Origin: Conchiformibius sp.
GTDB lineage: Bacteria; Pseudomonadota; Gammaproteobacteria; Burkholderiales; Neisseriaceae
Length of the DNA stretch: 64,000 nucleotides
NCBI GenBank assembly: GCA_029984035.1
Contig: JASBYJ010000011.1
Coordinates: 9,310-73,309, forward strand
Reading direction: 5' to 3'
The notes beneath the pieces were generated by a model. It did not search any database, was not told the origin of the DNA, and saw only the letters and a program-made list of their open reading frames with translations. The translations under genes and the position numbers were made by a program. Of the stretch, positions 18,982-26,775 are shown piece by piece. The number at the start of each line of letters is the position of its first letter. Position 1 is the first letter of the stretch.

Positions 18982-19731
18982 ATGGCTATCAGCAGCACAC
19001 AAACGGTTTTAGACTATACAAAAATACCGCGCCATGTAGCGGTGATTATGGACGGCAACGGCCGTTGGGCGAAAAAACGTTTTCTGCCGCGCGTCATGGG
19101 GCATAAAAAAGGGCTGGACGTATTGGAAGATATGTGTCGGGTATGCGCCGAAGCAGGAGTCGGCTATCTGACCGTATTTGCCTTTTCCACCGAAAATTGG
19201 CGCAGGCCTGCCGATGAAGTATCGTTTTTAATGGGATTGTTTTTAACGGCCTTGCAGAAAAAAGTATTGCAAATGCATGAAAACGGCTTGCGCTTGAAAG
19301 TGATTGGCGACAGAAGCCGCTTTTCCGAAGAAATCCGCCAAAGCATTGTCCGCGCAGAAGCACTAACGGCAAACAATACCGGCCTCACTCTCACCATCGC
19401 CGCCGATTACGGCGGCCGCTGGGACATTCTTCAGGCAGCCAATGCCTTGTTACAAGAAGGCAAAACCGAAATTTCCGAAAGCGATTTGGCAGAAAAACTC
19501 ATGCTGTCCGAAGCGCCCGAACCCGATTTGTTCATACGCACGGGAGGCGAAACGCGCATCAGCAACTTCATGCTCTGGCAGATGGCGTATGCCGAATTTT
19601 ATTTTACCGATGTCTTGTGGCCCGACTTTGATGCAGACGAAATGCACCGCGCCTTCTCGTCATTTGCAGGCAGGGAGCGCCGCTTCGGACGCACTTCCGA
19701 ACAGCTGCCCCAAGAGCAACAACGTCCTTAA
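18982..19731 (+). CDS. uppS: undecaprenyl pyrophosphate synthase (cis-prenyltransferase)
   Basis: Condenses eight isopentenyl diphosphates onto farnesyl diphosphate to make the C55 lipid carrier for peptidoglycan and surface glycans. The 249-residue protein carries VIMDGNGRWAK (22-32) with catalytic Asp24, the FAFSTENWRRP substrate motif (about 69-79), and the C-terminal DLFIRTGGETRISNFMLWQ signature. It is followed 21 bp later by cdsA, the usual partner. The usual next gene, dxr, is not here but at 43420-44610. No clear SD precedes the ATG. Confidence 0.96.
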   Translation: MAISSTQTVLDYTKIPRHVAVIMDGNGRWAKKRFLPRVMGHKKGLDVLEDMCRVCAEAGVGYLTVFAFSTENWRRPADEVSFLMGLFLTALQKKVLQMHENGLRLKVIGDRSRFSEEIRQSIVRAEALTANNTGLTLTIAADYGGRWDILQAANALLQEGKTEISESDLAEKLMLSEAPEPDLFIRTGGETRISNFMLWQMAYAEFYFTDVLWPDFDADEMHRAFSSFAGRERRFGRTSEQLPQEQQRP

Positions 19732-19752
19732 ACCGATAAAGGATAAACCGTT

Positions 19753-20550
19753 ATGTTAAAACAAAGAATCCAAACCGCCTTAATCCTGCTGCCCCTCATG
19801 CTCGGCATGCTGTTCTTTTCAGGCAGCCTGATTTGGGCCGTATTTTGCGCCCTGATTGCCCTATTGGTGCAATGGGAATACAGCCGCATGGTAGGCATGA
19901 GCGGCAACGAACAAGCCGCTTATCTCGGCGGCACGGCGTTTTTCATGTGTATCGCCTACTTGGGCGGCTGGATGCTGCCTGATTTGGTTTGGCTTTTAGT
20001 CGCACTGTTTTGGCTGCTGCTCGTACCCGTTTGGTTGAAAAAACAATGGCAAATGCCTTGCCGCTACATCTCGAAAGCCTTAGGCTGGCTTTTGGTGCTG
20101 CCGTTTTGGTTCGCACTGCTGGCACTGCGTCCCGACCGCGACAGTGCATTGCCGCTATTGGCGGTGATGGGATTGGTATGGATAGCCGACATCGGCGCCT
20201 ATTTTGCCGGCAAAGCATTCGGGCGCAACAAACTTGCTCCCGCCATCAGTCCCGGAAAAAGCTGGGAAGGCGCAATCGGCGGCGGGTTGGCAGTGTTGCT
20301 CTACATCACTGTCATTCATGCGGCAGGCTGGTTCGGACACAACAGCTCCCTTATCCCCTTATGGTGCGCCGCCGTTGTATTGACCGCAGTCAGCATCTAC
20401 GGAGACCTGCTGGAAAGCTGGCTGAAACGTTCGGCAGGCATCAAAGACAGCAGCAATCTGCTGCCCGGGCACGGCGGCGTATTCGACCGCACCGACAGCC
20501 TGATTGCCGTATTATCCGTTTACGCCGCAGTACGTTTCCTATTCAGCTGA
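19753..20550 (+). CDS. cdsA: phosphatidate cytidylyltransferase
   Basis: Integral membrane enzyme making CDP-diacylglycerol from phosphatidate and CTP, the precursor of all membrane phospholipids. The 265-residue protein has about seven to eight membrane segments and the CDS signature near the C-terminus: LKRSAGIKDSSNLLPGHGG with FDRTDS following (about 222-247). It follows uppS by 21 bp, with AAAGGAT upstream of ATG, and is clearly in the same operon. Confidence 0.96.
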   Translation: MLKQRIQTALILLPLMLGMLFFSGSLIWAVFCALIALLVQWEYSRMVGMSGNEQAAYLGGTAFFMCIAYLGGWMLPDLVWLLVALFWLLLVPVWLKKQWQMPCRYISKALGWLLVLPFWFALLALRPDRDSALPLLAVMGLVWIADIGAYFAGKAFGRNKLAPAISPGKSWEGAIGGGLAVLLYITVIHAAGWFGHNSSLIPLWCAAVVLTAVSIYGDLLESWLKRSAGIKDSSNLLPGHGGVFDRTDSLIAVLSVYAAVRFLFS

Positions 20551-20681
20551 ACCGAATTGCAAAAGTTAAAAACGTTTTCAGGCAGTCTCAAATACATGGG
20601 GCCGCATACCTATCGACAGAACAAAAAACAACTGCCTGCCACACAATTTTCAGGCAGCCTGAAACATTCAAGGGCTAATCC

Positions 20682-21338
20682 GTGAGTAAAGAAAACCGCC
20701 ACAACCCGACTTACCACCGCATCATCAACGCATCCTTGCAACTGTTCAACGAGCAAGGCGAGCGCAACATCAGCACCAACCACATCGCAGGACATCTCGG
20801 CATCAGTCCCGGCAATCTGTATTACCACTTTGCCAATAAAGACGAAATCATCATCCAGCTTTTCAAACGCTACAGCCTGTCCCTGCTCGAATACCTGCAA
20901 CAAACCCCGCTGCCCGTCAACATATCCGAAACCGCCACCTACATGGCAGGTATCTACGACATTATGTGGCAATACCGCTTTTTATTCAGCGATGTAAACA
21001 CCCTGCTAACCCGCAGCGCCGCCCTCTTGGGCGAACACAACGCCTTCACCCAAGAACGTTTCGCACCGCTGGCGGTCAAACTACTCACGCGCCTGCAAGA
21101 AAACGGCATCATACGCATTGACGAAACCGGCATTCACGATTTATCCCTGAATATGTGGATACTCACCAAATATTGGTTTGACTTCGACAGCTCAATCAGA
21201 AACGGAGAGCGTTTGGACGAACAATCGAAAAAAAGAGGCATATGCCGCACTTTGAGCCTGCTGCGTCCTTATCTGCAACCCGAACACTTACCCGAATTTG
21301 ATGCGCAAACAGCAATACTGCTCAGCAACGCCGAATAA
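20682..21338 (+). CDS. TetR/AcrR-family transcriptional regulator
   Basis: Predicted DNA-binding repressor of 218 residues. The N-terminal TetR helix-turn-helix covers about residues 10-55 (RIINASLQLFNEQG, then TNHIAGHLGISPGNLYYHFANKDEI). The C-terminal domain is of the type with LLRPYLQ near the end, seen in a TetR subgroup common in Proteobacteria. The start is GTG 20682, with AAGGG at 20670-20674 and 7-nt spacing. It stands alone between cdsA and the porin, both at a distance, so its target cannot be inferred from an operon. It is not SlmA-like. Confidence 0.85.
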   Translation: MSKENRHNPTYHRIINASLQLFNEQGERNISTNHIAGHLGISPGNLYYHFANKDEIIIQLFKRYSLSLLEYLQQTPLPVNISETATYMAGIYDIMWQYRFLFSDVNTLLTRSAALLGEHNAFTQERFAPLAVKLLTRLQENGIIRIDETGIHDLSLNMWILTKYWFDFDSSIRNGERLDEQSKKRGICRTLSLLRPYLQPEHLPEFDAQTAILLSNAE

Positions 21339-21435
21339 CACGACGATACGGTTTGCAGCACGAACACTGGTTTGCCCACGCACAAAAAATTCTAATTTCG
21401 CACTGCACATAATCCGATATATACAATAATTTAAT
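21339..21435. other. start of a 730-bp gene-free stretch upstream of the porin
   Basis: The interval 21339-22068 contains no gene. In order it holds a DUS terminator (21436-21470), MITE-like copy B (21473-21630), an AT-rich region and the porin promoter candidate (21919-21948). Confidence 0.6.
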
Positions 21436-21470
21436 AAATAAGCTGCCTGAAACTTTCAGGCAGCTTATTT
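21436..21470 (+). terminator. double-DUS terminator after the TetR gene
   Basis: Perfect 17-bp inverted repeat: AAATAAGCTGCCTGAAA (21436-21452) with its complement at 21454-21470. The DUS variant has AAG instead of AGG at its start. T-rich sequence follows. Confidence 0.7.
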
Positions 21471-21472
21471 AT

Positions 21473-21630
21473 TATTTAAAGGCTCTGTTTTCAAATAAGT
21501 TTGATGCTGCAATGTAATTTGATAAAAATAAATATTCTTCAATAACTTGTTGAAAATTCCTATTAAAGGAAAATGTTTTCACACAATCTGTTTGTAGCCA
21601 TATCAAATCTTACAACACAGCCTATTTAAA
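21473..21630 (+). mobile_element. MITE-like element, copy B
   Basis: Body 21481-21622 (142 bp), flanked by the 8-bp direct repeat TATTTAAA (21473-21480 and 21623-21630). It starts GGCTCTGTTTTC and ends AACACAGCC; the complement of the right end (GGCTGTGTTGTAAGATTTGA) mirrors the left end with gaps. It aligns with copies A, C and D. It carries no ORF. Confidence 0.82.
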
Positions 21631-21918
21631 TGACGGTTAAATCATTTTTCACATAACAAACCGCCCATCACACTGCAACCGACACCATCCCAGCAAAGCA
21701 ATTACCCGGCCGGACTGAATCTCCCCGCTCAATCTCCCCTGCCTGCCATGCTCTGCCGCAAACACAAATGCAAAACGGCACACTGCAACAAAAAAACAAC
21801 ACTATATCCCGTCGCTCTCCAAAAGCAAATCTGAATAAAACAGATATAAAACATAATGATATAAAAATCAAGCCTAGCCATGCTCCATCATGCCGCTATC
21901 AGCAAAACCAAATTCAAG

Positions 21919-21948
21919 TTGTTTTTTGTACATTCAATCGGGTAATAT
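21919..21948 (+). promoter_or_regulatory. candidate sigma-70 promoter for the porin gene
   Basis: TTGTTT (21919-21924) and TAATAT (21943-21948) are 18 bp apart, each one or two mismatches from consensus. They lie about 120 bp upstream of the porin ATG, giving a 5' leader of roughly 115 nt. Confidence 0.55.
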
Positions 21949-22068
21949 GGGGACTGCAAAAAACTTGCACAGTCTTAAAACCGAATGGTTTCCAGGGCTG
22001 CCGTAAAGTTGAGACAGCGGCATCACCGCCGTTTCAAATTGTTCCATCTCCAAACAAAGGAATTGAAA

Positions 22069-23163
22069 ATGAAAAAAACCCTGATTGCAGTAGCTTTGGC
22101 TGCTTTGCCTGTTGCTTCTATGGCAGACGTTGTTTTGTACGGTCAAATCAAAGGCGGCGTACAAGTTTCTAAAGTAAGAGGTACTGAAACTACTTTGGGC
22201 GCACCCAAAAGCATCACTACCGCTGTAGTTGACTACGGTTCACGTATCGGCTTCAAAGGCCATGAAGACTTGGGCAACGGCGTTCAAGCTATTTGGCAAT
22301 TGGAACAACGTGTGGACGTTGCCGGTGGCGGTAAAGCCGGTAATGCCGGTGTATATCAAAGCACTCGCGGCTTCGGTACCCGTGACTCTTTCGTTGGTTT
22401 GAAAACTCCCGCAGGTACTGTTAAAGCCGGTTACTTCGCAATCGGCGCAGGTGCTGTAAACGATGCTTTGGACATCTGGGAATACTCTGACGACGTTCTG
22501 GACTACGGTAACGCTGCCGGCTTGGCTACTTTCACCCGCGGCAACGCTGCTACTGACCGTCGCGTAAACGTAACCTACGAAACTCCTGAAGTTGCCGGTT
22601 TCTCCGGTAGCGTATCTGTTGCAACCAGCGACAACGAGCACGTATCTCGCCGTATCGGCAGCATGAACAAAAAAGATTCTGCTGCTTACGGTTTGACTGC
22701 AAGCTACAAAAATGCAGGCTTCTTTGCTGACTTGGGCGCTACCGTAGTTCGCGACACTGCTGACGCTGAAGCAGCAGGTAAAAAATACGGCTACCAAGCT
22801 GTAGTACAAGGCGGCTACGATGCTAACGGTCTGTTGGTAGGCTTGGCATACCAAACTTTCAAAGCTGTTGATGACGAAGCAGCTTACAAAGGTAACGAAG
22901 TTGCTCTGTCTGCTGCATACGAAGTAGTTCAAGGCTTGAAAGTTAAAGGTTCTGCTGCTTACGGCTTCGGTTTCAAAGATGCTGACGGCGAAAAAGTATT
23001 TGCCGGCGACAACGGTAAATACTACCAAGGCATCTTGGGTGCCGACTATGCTTTGAGCAAACGCACTGTTGTAAACGCTCAAGTAGGTCAAGTTACTTAC
23101 GGCAAAGGCCAACACAAAGCCCGCGTTACCACTGGTACCGTTGGTCTGAAACACGCATTCTAA
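22069..23163 (+). CDS. porB: major outer-membrane porin, Neisseria PorB-like
   Basis: Trimeric 16-strand general porin. The 364-residue precursor has a signal peptide (about 1-19, cut after ASMA). It starts its mature chain DVVLYGQIKGG, typical of Neisseria porins, and ends with the C-terminal Phe needed for BAM recognition (GLKHAF). Alternating beta-strand patterns run throughout. ATG 22069 has AAAGGAA at 22056-22062. Codon use is unlike its neighbours (rich in GCT, GGT, CGT, GTT), the mark of very high expression rather than transfer. A strong terminator follows. I use porB as a family label; orthology to meningococcal PorB is likely but not proven. Confidence 0.88.
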   Translation: MKKTLIAVALAALPVASMADVVLYGQIKGGVQVSKVRGTETTLGAPKSITTAVVDYGSRIGFKGHEDLGNGVQAIWQLEQRVDVAGGGKAGNAGVYQSTRGFGTRDSFVGLKTPAGTVKAGYFAIGAGAVNDALDIWEYSDDVLDYGNAAGLATFTRGNAATDRRVNVTYETPEVAGFSGSVSVATSDNEHVSRRIGSMNKKDSAAYGLTASYKNAGFFADLGATVVRDTADAEAAGKKYGYQAVVQGGYDANGLLVGLAYQTFKAVDDEAAYKGNEVALSAAYEVVQGLKVKGSAAYGFGFKDADGEKVFAGDNGKYYQGILGADYALSKRTVVNAQVGQVTYGKGQHKARVTTGTVGLKHAF

Positions 23164-23188
23164 TATCTGTTTAGCAGATTAATATGCG

Positions 23189-23218
23189 AAGGGAACTGTG
23201 AAAGCAGTTCCCTTTTTT
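23189..23218 (+). terminator. porin terminator
   Basis: AAGGGAACTG (23189-23198) pairs perfectly with CAGTTCCCTT (23205-23214) across a 6-nt loop and continues into TTTT, 26 bp after the porin stop. Confidence 0.9.
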
Positions 23219-23644
23219 CATTGCTCTTATCTCTTATATTAAGAGATATTCGGTTTTCAGGCTGCCTGAAAAGAGTGATGATGTATAACTTAGCATATCA
23301 CTTTCTTTATTTGGATAATCTTTTAAACCGTTATCGTACATCTCGCATATCGCTTATAAGATAAAACGTAAAATTTGTTCGGACTGAAACCGAAGCAGCT
23401 ATATAAATAAACAGGCTTACTCGCTATAATACCGTAACGTTTTGCGGATAATTTCCGCTAGGAGCCGCAACACAAAAAATGTTTCAGGCAGCATAAACCC
23501 GATATTACGTATCATTCATAAACATTTACTATATTGGCAACTCTACTCCAAATACTGTTCAGGCAGGCAATATGCTGCCTGAAAATGTAAGAGTGCGACA
23601 AGCCATCTTTCCACTCTGCTATCAATCCGACATAAGGAATATCT
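23219..23644. other. intergenic stretch upstream of phoH
   Basis: About 425 bp, AT-rich, with DUS copies near 23257, 23480 and 23570. No coding frame. It presumably contains the phoH promoter. Confidence 0.55.
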
Positions 23645-24616
23645 GTGAGCCACACGGTCAAATTACAATTGGAACACATTGATAATGCAGCACTTCAAAG
23701 GTTGTGCGGTGCTTTAGATGAAAATCTGCATGCACTGGCGGTTTTTTTGGAAATCAAAATCAGCCGTCATTTTGACCATTTCACTCTTTCCGGAGAGCAT
23801 GCCCACGCAGGCAGGCGTGCGCTGGCGGCATTGGCCGAATTGGCAGGCAAGCGTGATTTGTCGGAGCAGGATATCCAAATGGCCGCAGTGGAAGCGAAAA
23901 CAGCCGATGCCGTTTTCCAACCTTCCGATGACGGCGGCAGACATTATTGCTTCCGTTTGCGCCGCGGCAGCATTAGCGGACGTACGCCGCGGCAAAACGG
24001 CTATATACGCGCCTTAATCAATCATGATGTGGTATTCGGCTTGGGGCCGGCAGGAACGGGGAAAACCTATTTGGCGGTTGCCGCAGCGGTGGAGGCGGTA
24101 GAAAAACATCAGGTGGAACGGATTGTTTTAGTACGCCCTGCGGTTGAAGCGGGAGAAAAATTGGGGTTTTTGCCGGGTGATTTGGCGCAAAAAGTGGATC
24201 CTTATCTGCGGCCGCTGTATGACGCTTTGTATGATTTAATGGGATTTGACCGCGTTAGCCGGCTGATAGAGAAAGGATTGATTGAAATTGCCCCTTTGGC
24301 GTATATGCGCGGGCGCACGTTAAACGGTGCCTATGTGATTTTGGATGAAGCGCAAAACACCACACCCGAACAAATGAAAATGTTTCTGACCCGTATCGGC
24401 TTTGGTGCAAAGGCGGTGATTACGGGCGATTTAAGCCAAATTGATTTGCCGCGCCACATCAAATCGGGATTAAAAGACGCAAAAGAAAAATTATCCGGCA
24501 TTGAAGGCTTGTATTTCCATACCTTTACCGGAGAAGATATTGTCCGACATCCTTTAGTGCAAAAAATTGTAGAAGCTTATGACGCAGCGGAAACCGAAAC
24601 GGAAAAGGCTGCCTGA
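23645..24616 (+). CDS. PhoH-family ATPase (YbeZ-like)
   Basis: Cytoplasmic P-loop ATPase of the PhoH/YbeZ family, linked in other bacteria to RNA metabolism with YbeY. The 323-residue protein has an N-terminal region with FTLSGEHAHAGRRAL, then the PhoH domain with Walker A GPAGTGKTYLAV (about 136-147) and Walker B VILDEAQNTTPEQMKMFLTR. The start is GTG 23645, with AAGGA at 23634-23638 and 6-nt spacing. In many genomes ybeY follows; here the next gene is pncA 48 bp on, so the usual partner is absent from this locus. Confidence 0.9.
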   Translation: MSHTVKLQLEHIDNAALQRLCGALDENLHALAVFLEIKISRHFDHFTLSGEHAHAGRRALAALAELAGKRDLSEQDIQMAAVEAKTADAVFQPSDDGGRHYCFRLRRGSISGRTPRQNGYIRALINHDVVFGLGPAGTGKTYLAVAAAVEAVEKHQVERIVLVRPAVEAGEKLGFLPGDLAQKVDPYLRPLYDALYDLMGFDRVSRLIEKGLIEIAPLAYMRGRTLNGAYVILDEAQNTTPEQMKMFLTRIGFGAKAVITGDLSQIDLPRHIKSGLKDAKEKLSGIEGLYFHTFTGEDIVRHPLVQKIVEAYDAAETETEKAA

Positions 24617-24664
24617 AAAGCTGTTTATCCGTTTGCAACACAACCCGAAAATTTGGAGACAACC

Positions 24665-25318
24665 ATGATTGCCGCCATTGATATTGATGCCCAAAAAACC
24701 TTTACCCCCTTATGCCCTGCCGAATTGCCGGTGGCAGAGGGACATCTGATTGCAAACGAATTAAACGCACAGGCGGCCTTAGCCGATTACCGCGTGATGA
24801 CCAAAGATGCACACAGTCCTGCGGCCAAATGGATTTGCCCGAGCCATGCAGACATGTTCCAACCGACCAGTCTGCCCGATGCGGACATCACTTGGGTATC
24901 GCACGCTATTGTCGGCAGCTACGGTTTCGAACTGCTTGACGGGCTGCCTGAAAGCAGAGAATATGATTTTTGCGTGTGGAAAGGCGTAGATCCCGAGATG
25001 CACCCGTATGGCGCGTGTTATCACGATTTAAGAGAGAAATTGAGCACAGGCTTGATTGAATGGCTGCGTTCCAAAGGCGTAACCGCCATCTTGGCAGGCG
25101 GACTGGCAACCGACTATTGCGTAAAAACCACCGTATTGCAGCTTTTGCGTGCAGGCGGATGGGAGGTTATAGTAAACCGTGCCGCCTGTCGGGCCATTGC
25201 CGCCGATACCGAAACAGCGGCATGGAAAGAAATGCAGGAATGCGGTGCGGTGATTTTGGATAATGCGGCAGAAGTCGCAGCATATCTCAAACGTACGAAT
25301 AGGCTAAAACCTGCCTGA
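24665..25318 (+). CDS. pncA: nicotinamidase (isochorismatase-like hydrolase)
   Basis: Deamidates nicotinamide to nicotinate for NAD salvage. The 217-residue isochorismatase-fold protein shows AIDIDAQKTF near the N-terminus (catalytic Asp) and KDAHSPAAKWICPSHADMF, corresponding to the metal-binding region. VWKGVDPEMHPYGA carries the catalytic Lys, and LAGGLATDYCVKTT the nucleophilic Cys. ATG 24665 is chosen because GGAG (24655-24658) precedes it by 6 nt; an in-frame TTG at 24653 overlaps that SD. It lies 48 bp after phoH and is probably cotranscribed. Confidence 0.9.
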   Translation: MIAAIDIDAQKTFTPLCPAELPVAEGHLIANELNAQAALADYRVMTKDAHSPAAKWICPSHADMFQPTSLPDADITWVSHAIVGSYGFELLDGLPESREYDFCVWKGVDPEMHPYGACYHDLREKLSTGLIEWLRSKGVTAILAGGLATDYCVKTTVLQLLRAGGWEVIVNRAACRAIAADTETAAWKEMQECGAVILDNAAEVAAYLKRTNRLKPA

Positions 25319-25427
25319 ACATATAGGAAAACATACACAAAATGCTCTAAAGCTGCTATTCTAGCTTTGTTTTATCCGGATTTCAGGCTGCCTGAACTTT
25401 TGGGTTGCCCGTTACTTTCATTTGTTT

Positions 25428-26774
25428 ATGCTCACATTTATTGCTTTTTTATTTGCTATCTTATTGCTGGTCAGTCTGCATGAGTTGGGACATCTGCTGG
25501 TTGCCCGTTGGTGCGGCATCAAAGTGTTGCGCTTTTCCGTGGGTTTCGGCAGCCCGATTTACCGCAAAAACTGGCGCAATATCGAATGGTGTATCGCCCC
25601 TATCCCTTTGGGCGGTTATGTCAAAATGTTGGACACGCGGGAAGGGAAAGTGTCGGAAGCGGAATTGCCTTATGCTTTCGACCGGCAACACCCTTTGAAA
25701 CGCATTGCCACCGTTGCCGCAGGCCCTCTGACCAATTTGATATTGGCAGTGGTTTTATATGCTTTGAGCTTTTCAGTCGGCGGCATTACCGAAATCCGCC
25801 CGTATGTAGGTACGGTAGAAGCGCCCTCCATTGCCTCAAGTGCGGGTTTTCAGGCAGGCGACAGAATCATTGCCGTAAACGGCAAAACCGCCGAAAACTT
25901 TTCCGATGCCAATATGCAAATTATTTTGGGCTTGGAAGCAGGTAAAATCAATGTACTGGTGGAAACCGAGCAAGGCGTACGCAGCGAACGCTTGATTGAT
26001 GCCTCAGGCACGCCGGAAGCAGAAGCCGTTGCCAAACGCCGCAGCAGCTTGGGTTTGTCGCCGTTTAAACGCAGCGAAACCATAGGCATGGTGGTAAAAG
26101 GCAGCCCTGCCGAAAAAGCAGGACTGCAAAAAGGCGATAAAATTATTGCGGTAAACGGCAAGGAGACTCCCAAATGGGAAGATTGGTCTGCCATCACCCG
26201 CGACAATGCCGGACGCAACCTCGGCATCACTTACTTGCGCCAAGGTACGGAATACCAAACTACTTTGCTGCCTGCATCGGTAGAAACACCCGACAAACGC
26301 AAAATTATCGGACAAATCGGTGTAGTTCAGGGCAGTGATGAAGCGTGGCAGGAAAAAATCAGCCGCCATTACACACCCGGCCTGCCTGAAGCAGTGGCAT
26401 TGGCTTGGCGGAAAATGACGGATTATTCCGCAATGACCATACGGTTTTTCGGCAATTTAATTACCGGTAACGCTTCTTTAAGCCATATATCGGGGCCGGT
26501 TACCATCGCAGACATAGCAGGCCAAACGGCACGCATCAGCTTGCAGGCTTATATCGAATTTTTAGCCATCGTCAGCATCAGCTTGGGTGTCATGAATTTG
26601 CTGCCTATTCCCGTATTGGACGGAGGGCATTTGGTTTACTATACTGCCGAGCTGATTCGAGGACGTCCCTTAAGCCAACGCATTCAGGAAATAGGTTTGC
26701 GTTTGGGTCTGGCAGTAATGCTGGCGATGATGGCTTTGGCTTTTTTTAATGATATTAACCGTTTATTTGGATGA
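25428..26774 (+). CDS. rseP: RIP (site-2) metalloprotease RseP
   Basis: Intramembrane zinc protease that cleaves membrane-bound regulators and remnant signal peptides. The 448-residue protein starts MLTFIAFLFA, has HELGH (zinc ligands) near residue 20, two periplasmic PDZ domains (about 100-290, each with an AGLQ/AGFQxGD motif), and LPIPVLDGGHL near the C-terminus supplying the third zinc ligand. ATG 25428 matches the family N-terminus; a TTG two codons earlier is unsupported. The stop is 1 bp from the bamA start, the conserved rseP-bamA arrangement. dxr, often just upstream, is elsewhere. Confidence 0.95.
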   Translation: MLTFIAFLFAILLLVSLHELGHLLVARWCGIKVLRFSVGFGSPIYRKNWRNIEWCIAPIPLGGYVKMLDTREGKVSEAELPYAFDRQHPLKRIATVAAGPLTNLILAVVLYALSFSVGGITEIRPYVGTVEAPSIASSAGFQAGDRIIAVNGKTAENFSDANMQIILGLEAGKINVLVETEQGVRSERLIDASGTPEAEAVAKRRSSLGLSPFKRSETIGMVVKGSPAEKAGLQKGDKIIAVNGKETPKWEDWSAITRDNAGRNLGITYLRQGTEYQTTLLPASVETPDKRKIIGQIGVVQGSDEAWQEKISRHYTPGLPEAVALAWRKMTDYSAMTIRFFGNLITGNASLSHISGPVTIADIAGQTARISLQAYIEFLAIVSISLGVMNLLPIPVLDGGHLVYYTAELIRGRPLSQRIQEIGLRLGLAVMLAMMALAFFNDINRLFG

Positions 26775-26775
26775 C

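Noticed and set aside
22069..23163. Distinct codon use of the porin as a sign of horizontal transfer
   Set aside because: The bias towards GCT, GGT and CGT codons is the expected pattern of a very highly expressed gene in this family.
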